A stretch of DNA of 14,354 nt, taken from Deltaproteobacteria bacterium. Lineage in GTDB: Bacteria > Myxococcota > B64-G9. Position 1 is the first letter of the stretch. The number at the start of each line of letters is the position of its first letter. Both the position numbers and the translations under genes were made by a program. Where the stretch lies: positions 1 to 14,354 of the forward strand of contig JAUVAM010000019.1 in the NCBI GenBank assembly GCA_030591745.1, given 5' to 3'. The notes under the pieces were generated by a model, which ran no database searches, was not told the origin of the DNA, and saw only the letters and a program-made list of their open reading frames with translations. Below, piece by piece: positions 1 to 5,801 of this stretch.

Positions 1-591
1 AAGCGCCGAGATGGGCACGTAGTGAAAATCCTTGGACTCCAAACGCGCGGCGAAGTCGACATAGTCGGCGCGGATGCGCTCGAAGACCGCCTGGTCGTAG
101 CCCACTTGATCCATTTTGTTGATGCAGACCAGGATGTGATCGATCCCCAAAAGCGACGCGATAAAAGAATGTCTTCGGGTTTGGGGCAAGACGCCCTGGC
201 GCGCGTCGATCAGGATCACGGCCAGATCGCAGGTCGAGGCCCCGGTGGCCATGTTGCGGGTGTACTGCTCATGACCGGGACAATCCGCGATGATGAATTT
301 TCGCTTGGGTGTGGAGAAATAACGATAGGCCACATCGATGGTGATGCCCTGCTCTCGTTCGGCACGAAGTCCGTCAGTCACCAGAGCATAGTCCACACCC
401 GCCGCGGCCGAGCCCACGCGCTTGGAGTCATTTTCCAGCGCCTTGAGGTGGTCGTCGTACAGGCCCTTGGAGTCCACCAACAGGCGACCGATGAGCGTGG
501 ACTTGCCGTCGTCCACGCTGCCGGCGGTCAGCATCCGCAAGAGGTCTTTGCGCTCATGAGCATCCAGGAGTTTGTCGATGGAGGCCGGCAT
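1..591 (-). CDS. cysN: Sulfate adenylyltransferase subunit 1 (CysN), N-terminal part
   Basis: This is the regulatory GTPase subunit of ATP sulfurylase. With CysD it makes adenosine 5'-phosphosulfate (APS) from sulfate and ATP, using GTP hydrolysis to drive the reaction, in the cytoplasm. I translated the reverse strand by hand: 197 codons stay open to the window edge. The translation-factor GTPase motifs are all present: P-loop GSVDDGKST at residues 24-32, switch I GITID at 82-86, DCPGH at 103-107 and NKMD at 158-161. The start ATG (591-589) shares one base with the cysD stop codon (TAATG), which points to translational coupling. The C-terminal beta-barrel domains lie outside the window. A separate cysC is present upstream, so this is probably plain CysN rather than a CysNC fusion, but the missing C-terminus prevents a check. 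Family identity is near certain. Confidence 0.96.
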   Translation of the reverse strand, partial: MPASIDKLLDAHERKDLLRMLTAGSVDDGKSTLIGRLLVDSKGLYDDHLKALENDSKRVGSAAAGVDYALVTDGLRAEREQGITIDVAYRYFSTPKRKFIIADCPGHEQYTRNMATGASTCDLAVILIDARQGVLPQTRRHSFIASLLGIDHILVCINKMDQVGYDQAVFERIRADYVDFAARLESKDFHYVPISAL

Positions 592-1499
592 TAGAAATAG
601 CCCTCGCGTTTTTTCAACTCCATCGAGCCGTCTTGATCAAAGTCGATCACCCGGGTGATGCGCTCGGAATGGCGCGTGGTCATCAACTCGGCCACGATTT
701 TCTCCACGCTATCGGCCTCACTCGCCACCGCCCCGGTGCAGGGCACACAGCCCAGGGTTCGAAAACGGCTCATGACTTGCTCGACTTTTTCGCCTTCGCG
801 TGGCTCCACCGGCGCTTCCACGGGGATGAGTTGATCCTCGCGTCGGATCATGGGCCGCTTTTTCGCGAAGTACATGGGCACGACGGGAATTTTCTCGCGG
901 TGGATATAGAGCCAGATATCCAGCTCCGTCCAGTTGGACAAAGGAAAAACACGGATGCTCTCGCCCTTGGCGTGGCGGGCGTTGAAAAGACTCCAAAGCT
1001 CGGGCCGCTGGTTTTTGGGATCCCATTGCCCGGCCCGGTTGCGAAAAGAAAACACGCGCTCTTTGGCCCGGGACTTTTCCTCTTCCCGACGAGCGCCGCC
1101 AAAGGCCGCGTCGTAGCCACCTTGCTTCAGGGCTTGCAACAAAGCCTGGGTCTTCAAGAGCCCACAGCAGGCGGCCGTACCCAGATCAAAAGGATTGGTC
1201 TTTTGGGCCATGGCCTCTTCGTTGCGATAGACCCGCAGGTCCGCGCCGATCTCCGCGCAAAACTTATCCCGAAAGGCATACATCTCGGCAAACTTGAAGC
1301 CCGTGTCCACATGCAGCAATGGAAAGGGAAAGCGACCCGGCGCAAAGGCCTTTCCGGCCAGGTGCACCATCACCGAAGAATCCTTGCCCACCGAATACAG
1401 CATCACCGGGCGATCGCATTCGGCCACCACCTCACGCATGATGTGGATGCTCTCGGCCTCAAGCTGATCCAAATGACTCATTCGAACACTGGGACTCAC
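591..1499 (-). CDS. cysD: Sulfate adenylyltransferase subunit 2 (CysD)
   Basis: This is the catalytic subunit of ATP sulfurylase, which adenylylates sulfate to APS in complex with CysN. The 302-residue product matches the usual length of the family. It carries the PP-loop pyrophosphatase motif YSVGKDSS at residues 35-42, then LLHVDTG, the conserved [16 protein letters not shown] block, [28 protein letters not shown], and the family C-terminus [11 protein letters not shown]. These agree with the E. coli protein as I remember it. The chosen start is GTG at 1499-1497: GGGAGGG sits 5 nt upstream and the N-terminus then aligns with known CysD. The internal ATG at residue 7 is the alternative. The gene lies 12 nt after cysC and overlaps the cysN start by one base, so it is the middle of a cysC-cysD-cysN operon. 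Confidence 0.97.
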   Translation of the reverse strand: MSPSVRMSHLDQLEAESIHIMREVVAECDRPVMLYSVGKDSSVMVHLAGKAFAPGRFPFPLLHVDTGFKFAEMYAFRDKFCAEIGADLRVYRNEEAMAQKTNPFDLGTAACCGLLKTQALLQALKQGGYDAAFGGARREEEKSRAKERVFSFRNRAGQWDPKNQRPELWSLFNARHAKGESIRVFPLSNWTELDIWLYIHREKIPVVPMYFAKKRPMIRREDQLIPVEAPVEPREGEKVEQVMSRFRTLGCVPCTGAVASEADSVEKIVAELMTTRHSERITRVIDFDQDGSMELKKREGYF

Positions 1500-1511
1500 G
1501 CTGACCCTCCC

Positions 1512-2114
1512 TCAGGCCTTGAACAAACCGGCGCTTTGCAAATACGCCCACAGGCGCTCAACGCAGCCGTCGATATCCAGCTCGTCGGTGTTCAGGTGCA
1601 ACTCGGGCGCATCGGGGCCTTCATAAGGCGCACTGATGCCGGTGAATTCCAAAAGCTCACCGGCCCGCGCCCTGGCGTAAAGCCCCTTGGCATCTCGTTC
1701 TTCACACAAAGACAGAGGCGCATCCACGAAGACCTCAACAAAGCGCCCCGGCGGCAATTGGTCGCGCAGGCTCTGCCGGTCGCAGCGATAGGGCGAGATG
1801 AAGCTGGCCATCACCAAAAGGCCCGCCTCGGCCATCAACATGGCCACCTCGCCCACCCGGCGGATATTCTCCTGCCGATCTTCAGGAGAAAATCCCAAGT
1901 CCGCACAAAGACCATGACGCAAATTATCGCCATCAAGCACAAAGGCCGCTCGGCCCGCATCGACAAGACGTCGCTCAAGACCGTAAGCAATGCTCGACTT
2001 ACCCGAGCCACTCAAACCCGTCAGCCAGATCACAGCCCCACTTTGCCCAAGGACCTGCTCGCGATCCTTCGTACTGACCAGACCCACATGCTGGGTGAGA
2101 TTGCGCTCGTTCAT
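1512..2114 (-). CDS. cysC: Adenylyl-sulfate (APS) kinase CysC
   Basis: CysC phosphorylates APS to PAPS, the donor for sulfate reduction or for sulfotransferases. The 200-residue length is typical for stand-alone CysC. Visible motifs are the Walker A loop GLSGSGKSS at residues 33-41, DGDNLRHGL at 61-69, ENIRRVGEVA, the FISPYR segment with the conserved serine at 107, VFVDAPLSLCEERDAKGLY, the RARAGE motif and the FTGI...YE substrate lid. It is the first cys gene on the minus strand and is followed 12 nt later by cysD. No strong Shine-Dalgarno sequence precedes the ATG: the bases just upstream (CCGAAGC) lie in the arm of a short inverted repeat. The gene begins only 37 nt after the stop of the exported protein gene, so it may be read through from it or use a weak promoter inside that gene. 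Confidence 0.96.
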   Translation of the reverse strand: MNERNLTQHVGLVSTKDREQVLGQSGAVIWLTGLSGSGKSSIAYGLERRLVDAGRAAFVLDGDNLRHGLCADLGFSPEDRQENIRRVGEVAMLMAEAGLLVMASFISPYRCDRQSLRDQLPPGRFVEVFVDAPLSLCEERDAKGLYARARAGELLEFTGISAPYEGPDAPELHLNTDELDIDGCVERLWAYLQSAGLFKA

Positions 2115-2143
2115 GCTTCGGTTTTAGCGTGATTGGTCGAAGC
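2115..2143 (-). promoter_or_regulatory. Short inverted repeat just upstream of the cysC start
   Basis: GCTTCG (2115-2120) and CGAAGC (2138-2143) form a 6-bp inverted repeat with a 17-nt loop in the 37-nt gap before cysC. In the minus-strand transcript the 3' arm ends directly at the ATG and covers the position where a ribosome binding site is expected. There is no T-tract, so it does not look like an intrinsic terminator for the upstream gene. It may be an initiation-region hairpin or chance. Confidence 0.25.
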
Positions 2144-2151
2144 AAACAAGG

Positions 2152-4422
2152 CTAGGCTTGTTTGGTGCCGACTGCCTTCAAGGTGGCGAGAAAGACCAAA
2201 AACAGCAGCAAGGAAAGGCGACCCTGGGGGCCGTGACCCGCCTGGCAACCGCAGTCTGAGGTGGCGGTGTCCCCGTCGCTGCCTGTTCCTCCGTCCGTGG
2301 GATCCGAGCCACCATCTACGGGGTCTGTTCCGCCGTCCGAAATGCCGGCGTCGGTGGCTTCCACATCCGGCCCGATGTTGATGGTGATGCTCACCGGACC
2401 CGCGGTCATTTGGCTGGCGCCGACCCGATAGTCGAGGCTGGCCTGCAGCACATACTCACCCGCCTGCGGAAAGGACAGGTCCGCCCAGCGACTGCCGGAA
2501 GACAAGGGATCGCCGGGTACGGACTCACGACTGCCGATGGAACCGAGGGTCCATTCGATAATCTGCCCGACCTCGCTTCCGCCGGCCTGCAGTTCGACCA
2601 CGCTAAGTTCCTGCGGGATTTCGAGATGGAGCACGGCATCCAAGGCAATACCCAAGCCGCTGTTGGCAAAACGCGCAACATAGGTTGCCTCGGCCGGAAA
2701 GCTGTCCGTCCGAATGCCGCTTGCGCCCTGGAAAGATACCGACATAGCCGGCTGGCCCAGGGTGGTGACGCAGTCAGCCTCCAGCAACGCATTCAGGAAC
2801 AAGCGGGTGCCCTGGCTGTCAGGCGAATCGCTCAGCGGCAAATCGACCTTGTAGGCATGCCCACCCAAATAGCTGACCTTGCCCTTGTTGCAGTCCCCGC
2901 CGCCCTGCTCACAATTGGGGTTGGTGTCGTCATCACAGCCGATCCAGCAATCGCCGTCGAGAAAGCCGGTCATCCAGACGTCTTGATCTCCTGGGCCGTT
3001 GGGGCCGGTGATGAAGGTCACGTCGAGATCGTTTTTGTAGTTGGTCTGAAGATAGTCGGAAAGATTGTAAGCGGGCTCTGAGCCCCCCACCGTTTGAAAA
3101 AAGCCGTCCATTTGGTTGTAAGGGATCTCGGGATAAAAGATTTTCAGATCGTTTCCGTTCGGCTGATCCGCTATCAAAAAGCCGGCACCCATTTCTTTTT
3201 CGTTCGAGGGCTGGCAGCAATCCCTGGCGCCATCGTCGCAAGCGCCCGCGATGCATTCGTAGTCCGTGTCGGTTCCCACGCAATCGTTGTCGCCCGTGCA
3301 GGTCGGGGAATGGCCAATGGTGGTCAAAAAATGCCCCAGACGATCCGCATCGTCGAGAAAGGGCCAGGCCGGGTTGGGCACCGTGTTCTCGTATGCGTTG
3401 ACCGCCTGGCATTCGGCGAAGAAATGCACTGGGTACTGGAGGAACTGCCGCACTTCCGCGACGACTTCGTGTCCGTGGTAAGTAAAGACCTCGCCATCAC
3501 ATTCGGCCTGAGTGGCGGGACAGCCACCACCGTTGCATTCAACGCTTTCTCTGTCGCTGACGTTCCAATGCATGGTCATGATCTGGCAATAGGCGGGGAC
3601 GCCGTCAGCGGTAAAGAGGGCGCCGTTTTTGTGATCGTAGTTGGGCGCGGAGCAAGTGCCCATATCGCCCATGATGGAAGGAACGGTGAGCATGTCCGGG
3701 TTGTCCGTGCCCGGCCCGCAGTCATCATCGCCGCATTTGGAGGCCGGAAACTCCATGCCATTGGACTGCGGAATGCCCGCGGCCCGCAAATACTTGGTGG
3801 CGATGTCTTCGTTGCCATCGGCGAAAACCGCGATGGTGGGCGCAGCCACCATTTCCTTGCGAACATAAGCACTGAATGCAGCGGTGTTTTCATGAACACT
3901 GACCACATTAAAAACCGTTCTTTGAGCCCAGGGATTATCTCCCCAAAGACTCTCGTCGTTCCAGGCATTGATGATGTCGAGCGCGGCCGCGGCATCTGCG
4001 CTGTCGATGACAAAGGGTCCGCCCCGATAGCCATGGTTGGCAATCAAATCACCCGGGTTGGCCTGTCCCTCGCCATCCCAGACGATGCTCGTCGCCACAT
4101 AGAAATCCGGGCTCGCGGTCGGATAGGGACATTTGACGCCGGAGCCCTCCTCGGCGCAATCCCAGGCGCATTCATCGCCGTCCGTATCACAGTCCGCGGC
4201 ATGCCATACCTTGTCGGGATCGATGGTCCAATACACGGTGATGCCGTTGCGAAGCAATTGGAACACCAGACCATAGGCCTGAAACATACCGTGATCTCGA
4301 TAGCTCAAATCCATGGGGATGATCAGGCTGCCCGGAGCAAAATCACGTTCGTACCCAGCCTGTGCCGGTGTTACAAAAAGTACGACCAAAATCAACACGG
4401 CCATGCAGCGAAGGGTCTTCAT
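2152..4422 (-). CDS. Exported, probably surface-anchored protein with MYXO-CTERM-like tail; function unknown
   Basis: The product is 756 residues. Residues 1-22 are a clear signal peptide (basic n-region, hydrophobic core, AQA cleavage site). The mature part is acidic and cysteine-rich, with clusters such as CTGDNDC and ARDCC that suggest disulfides in a secreted protein. Near its start it reads GSLIIPMDLSYRDHGMF and then ITVYWTIDP; I do not recognise a named enzymatic domain. Residues about 560-680 look like a beta-rich domain of the kind found in surface proteins. An Asp/Gly/Thr-rich linker (about 686-722) leads to DCGCQAG (723-729), a hydrophobic stretch (736-748) and a short tail with two lysines. 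This resembles the MYXO-CTERM sorting signal, although the usual terminal arginine cluster is weak. ATG at 4422 is preferred because AGGAGGT stands 4 nt upstream; a TTG at 4437 would put the ribosome binding site inside the gene. cysC follows after 37 nt. Confidence 0.85.
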   Translation of the reverse strand: MKTLRCMAVLILVVLFVTPAQAGYERDFAPGSLIIPMDLSYRDHGMFQAYGLVFQLLRNGITVYWTIDPDKVWHAADCDTDGDECAWDCAEEGSGVKCPYPTASPDFYVATSIVWDGEGQANPGDLIANHGYRGGPFVIDSADAAAALDIINAWNDESLWGDNPWAQRTVFNVVSVHENTAAFSAYVRKEMVAAPTIAVFADGNEDIATKYLRAAGIPQSNGMEFPASKCGDDDCGPGTDNPDMLTVPSIMGDMGTCSAPNYDHKNGALFTADGVPAYCQIMTMHWNVSDRESVECNGGGCPATQAECDGEVFTYHGHEVVAEVRQFLQYPVHFFAECQAVNAYENTVPNPAWPFLDDADRLGHFLTTIGHSPTCTGDNDCVGTDTDYECIAGACDDGARDCCQPSNEKEMGAGFLIADQPNGNDLKIFYPEIPYNQMDGFFQTVGGSEPAYNLSDYLQTNYKNDLDVTFITGPNGPGDQDVWMTGFLDGDCWIGCDDDTNPNCEQGGGDCNKGKVSYLGGHAYKVDLPLSDSPDSQGTRLFLNALLEADCVTTLGQPAMSVSFQGASGIRTDSFPAEATYVARFANSGLGIALDAVLHLEIPQELSVVELQAGGSEVGQIIEWTLGSIGSRESVPGDPLSSGSRWADLSFPQAGEYVLQASLDYRVGASQMTAGPVSITINIGPDVEATDAGISDGGTDPVDGGSDPTDGGTGSDGDTATSDCGCQAGHGPQGRLSLLLFLVFLATLKAVGTKQA

Positions 4423-4441
4423 CCGTACCTCCTCCAAGACA

Positions 4442-4525
4442 TTACATTTCTCCTGAATCGATATTGTACAGTCTTTTCTTCTTTGGCCACAAGCGGACTT
4501 GATCCTTGCAGGGCTTAACTGTCAT
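4442..4525 (-). CDS. Possible 27-residue leader ORF upstream of the exported protein
   Basis: On the minus strand an ATG at 4525 is preceded by a full AAGGAGGT Shine-Dalgarno sequence (4539-4532) with 6-nt spacing, one of the best ribosome binding sites in the window. The frame runs 27 codons to TAA at 4444-4442 and ends 19 nt before the start of the exported protein. The peptide starts MTVKPCKDQV and is basic (seven Lys/Arg against three acidic residues). It has no signal peptide or membrane segment and I recognise no family. It could be a leader peptide, a small protein, or a chance frame behind a good ribosome binding site. Confidence 0.35.
   Translation of the reverse strand: MTVKPCKDQVRLWPKKKRLYNIDSGEM
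4463..4492 (-). promoter_or_regulatory. Candidate sigma-70-like promoter for the exported protein gene
   Basis: On the minus strand, TACAAT (4468-4463) is one mismatch from the -10 consensus. TTGTGG (4492-4487) is a poor -35 at 18-bp spacing. It would give a short 5' leader to the gene starting at 4422. It lies inside the possible 27-codon ORF (4442-4525); if that ORF is real, the working promoter must lie further upstream, where I saw no better candidate. Confidence 0.3.
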
Positions 4526-4560
4526 GCTGAAACCTCCTTGAACAACAAAGGGGTCCGCCC

Positions 4561-5127
4561 ATGCTGCAAGCGATTGATTTTCAGAATATGAGTCGGCGTG
4601 AACTGGCCAAGCAATTGCGCCTGGGTTATCCCATCGATCCGACGATGCTGGACAACACCGAATACCTGGGCGTTTCCCTTGGCCTGCCCGAGCTCGCGGT
4701 CAAGCTCACCTGGCTCAAATTCAAGAAGGTCTTCTGCCGCGACGAAGAGGCTGGCACCTTGCGCGGCTGGAACGTCAAGCTCGAGCAAAATGGCCTGGAC
4801 GCACCCCACGAAGCCAAGCGCAAACGAGACGGCCAGCCACAGACTTTCGGTCATTATGGGGTGGTGCCAGCCACTTCGTACCGGGTGCCGGGCGGGGCTC
4901 GACAGGGCCTGATGCTGGACTACGGCCTGGGCGGCAATCTGCCCTGGGATCCCACCGGCCGCATGCGGGATCCTTTGGTGGCGGTTCACAAGGACTCCGT
5001 GGAGCTTCTTTTGGGCTGGACTTACGTGGACTTAGGGCTCATTGGCCTGCCCACCCCCAGCTTTTTCACCTTGCAGCGGGACTGCCCCCTGAGCCATCGA
5101 GCCCGTCCTCCCCGAAGAAATCATTGA
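4561..5127 (+). CDS. Conserved-looking protein of unknown function
   Basis: The product has 188 residues, no signal peptide and no membrane segment, so it is probably cytoplasmic. I cannot assign a named family. It reads like a real compact domain: an N-terminal segment (MSRRELAKQLRLGYPIDP), then YLGVSLGLPELAVKLTW, FKKVFCRDEE, GTLRGWNV, FGHYGV, GLMLDYGLGGN, MRDPLVAV, ELLLGWTYVDLGL and PSFFTLQRDCPL. The mix of G-W-N, D-Y-G and P-S-F-F motifs suggests a mainly beta fold, possibly ligand-binding; that is inference. The start ATG has AAAGGGG 7 nt upstream. The gene is divergent from the exported protein gene, and its stop codon overlaps the TTGACA of the putative tetR promoter, so it lies directly before the efflux operon on the same strand. 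No frameshift or truncation is visible. Confidence 0.8.
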   Translation: MLQAIDFQNMSRRELAKQLRLGYPIDPTMLDNTEYLGVSLGLPELAVKLTWLKFKKVFCRDEEAGTLRGWNVKLEQNGLDAPHEAKRKRDGQPQTFGHYGVVPATSYRVPGGARQGLMLDYGLGGNLPWDPTGRMRDPLVAVHKDSVELLLGWTYVDLGLIGLPTPSFFTLQRDCPLSHRARPPRRNH

Positions 5128-5152
5128 CAAAACCCTAGAAAATAGGTATTTC
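5124..5152 (+). promoter_or_regulatory. Candidate promoter and TetR operator for the efflux operon
   Basis: A perfect -35 box TTGACA (5124-5129) is followed after exactly 17 bp by TATTTC (5147-5152), a weak -10. AAATAGGTATTT (5140-5151) is a perfect inverted repeat with 5-bp arms around GG, and it covers the -10. That position suits a TetR-family repressor encoded by the first gene. The -35 overlaps the stop codon of the gene ending at 5127. The assignment is by position and symmetry only. Confidence 0.45.
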
Positions 5153-5156
5153 GAGC

Positions 5157-5191
5157 TTTCGCTTCTAATCTTCTAATTCTTGAAGGCGAAA
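5157..5191 (+). promoter_or_regulatory. Hairpin over the tetR ribosome binding site
   Basis: TTTCGCTTC (5157-5165) pairs with GAAGGCGAAA (5182-5191), giving 9 base pairs with G5186 bulged and a 16-nt loop. The 3' arm contains the AAGG Shine-Dalgarno bases and the A of the start codon. There is no T-tract, so a terminator is unlikely. It could limit tetR translation. Confidence 0.35.
5162..5177 (+). repeat. Tandem 8-bp direct repeat in the tetR leader
   Basis: CTTCTAAT occurs twice without spacing (5162-5169 and 5170-5177), mostly in the loop of the hairpin that covers the tetR ribosome binding site. It may be a protein-binding or slippage-prone sequence; two units are too few to be sure it is meaningful. 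Confidence 0.5.
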
Positions 5192-5778
5192 TGCTCATGG
5201 TCAAAAAAGACGAAAAACGCGAAGAACTCCTGGACGCCGCTTTTGAGGTCTTGCTCAAGTACGGCCCTCGCAAGGCCACCATGGAAGACTTCGCCTCCAG
5301 GGCCGACATGGCCACCACCAGTCTGTATTACTACTTCAAAAACAAAAAAGAGATCATCCGGGCCACGGCGGAACGTGAAATCCAAGGACTCATGGAAGAC
5401 ATCCGGGCGGAACTTGAAAAGGGCGGCAGCATCGAAAAACGCCTGAGCCGAATGTGGCTGGCCGCCTTCGCGCCGCTCCTCAAGCAAAACATGGACATCG
5501 ATGATTTCTTGGAAATCATTCAGTACACAAAGGACCTCATCCCAAAGCTCCTGGATTACGAAAGCGCCAAGGTACGAGAATTGCTTCAAGAGGGCGTGGC
5601 CTCCGGCGAACTGCATATCGAAAACATAGATCTGGCTGTGCTTACCGTGGCCTCCGCCATGCGCGGCATTTCTCAGGCACTCATCCAAGGCAAAAACCCC
5701 GAACTCATCATCCAGGTCACCCACAAGCTTGCCCGCCTGCTCATCCGCGGCATGCAACAAGCGGTCGACCAGCAGTAG
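5191..5778 (+). CDS. TetR/AcrR-family transcriptional regulator, local efflux repressor
   Basis: The 195-residue product has the length and layout of TetR-family dimeric repressors. Residues about 8-55 are the DNA-binding domain: KREELLDAAFEVLLKYG, then ATMEDFASRADMATTSLYYYFKNKKEII, which is the classic helix-turn-helix with its Tyr-Tyr-x-Phe signature. The rest is a helical ligand-binding and dimerisation domain typical of the family; its ligand cannot be read from the sequence. As the first gene of a tolC-MFP-RND operon it most likely represses that operon and is released by a pump substrate. Two starts are possible: ATG 5191 (AAGG 4 nt upstream) and ATG 5197 (10 nt). tolC begins 18 nt after the stop. 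Confidence 0.93.
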   Translation: MLMVKKDEKREELLDAAFEVLLKYGPRKATMEDFASRADMATTSLYYYFKNKKEIIRATAEREIQGLMEDIRAELEKGGSIEKRLSRMWLAAFAPLLKQNMDIDDFLEIIQYTKDLIPKLLDYESAKVRELLQEGVASGELHIENIDLAVLTVASAMRGISQALIQGKNPELIIQVTHKLARLLIRGMQQAVDQQ

Positions 5779-5779
5779 A

Positions 5780-5801
5780 TTCAAAGGAGTCCATCTTTGA
5801 A
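5780..5801 (+). promoter_or_regulatory. Inverted repeat enclosing the tolC Shine-Dalgarno and TTG start
   Basis: TTCAAAG (5780-5786) and CTTTGAA (5795-5801) form a perfect 7-bp inverted repeat with an 8-nt loop. Part of the Shine-Dalgarno AAAGGAG (5783-5789) is in the 5' arm and loop, and the TTG start (5797-5799) is in the 3' arm. In mRNA this would hide the initiation site. The stem is A/T-rich and therefore modest in strength. Confidence 0.4.

Noticed and set aside
22..594. A 190-codon plus-strand open frame at the left edge
   Set aside because: The opposite strand encodes CysN with all GTPase motifs, so this frame is its shadow.
633..2132. A 499-codon open frame on the plus strand opposite cysC and cysD
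   Set aside because: It is antisense to two genes with unmistakable catalytic motifs; its product has no recognisable domain and its His/Arg/Gln-rich composition is typical of a shadow frame.
2147..2160. CAAGGCTAGGCTTG near the end of the exported protein gene as a terminator
   Set aside because: Only the outer four bases pair, the loop is six bases and there is no T-tract.
3094..4518. A 474-codon plus-strand open frame
   Set aside because: It lies antisense to the exported protein, which has a signal peptide, sorting tail and good ribosome binding site; this frame has none of these.
4533..4553. CCTCCTTG and CAAAGGGG as a start-site hairpin for the gene at 4561
   Set aside because: Pairing has a mismatch and a G-U pair, and it follows simply from having ribosome binding sites on both strands close together.
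4493..4556. GCGGAC (4493-4498) and GTCCGC (4551-4556) as an operator between the divergent genes
   Set aside because: The 6-bp repeats are separated by 52 bp and show no extended symmetry; chance is likely.
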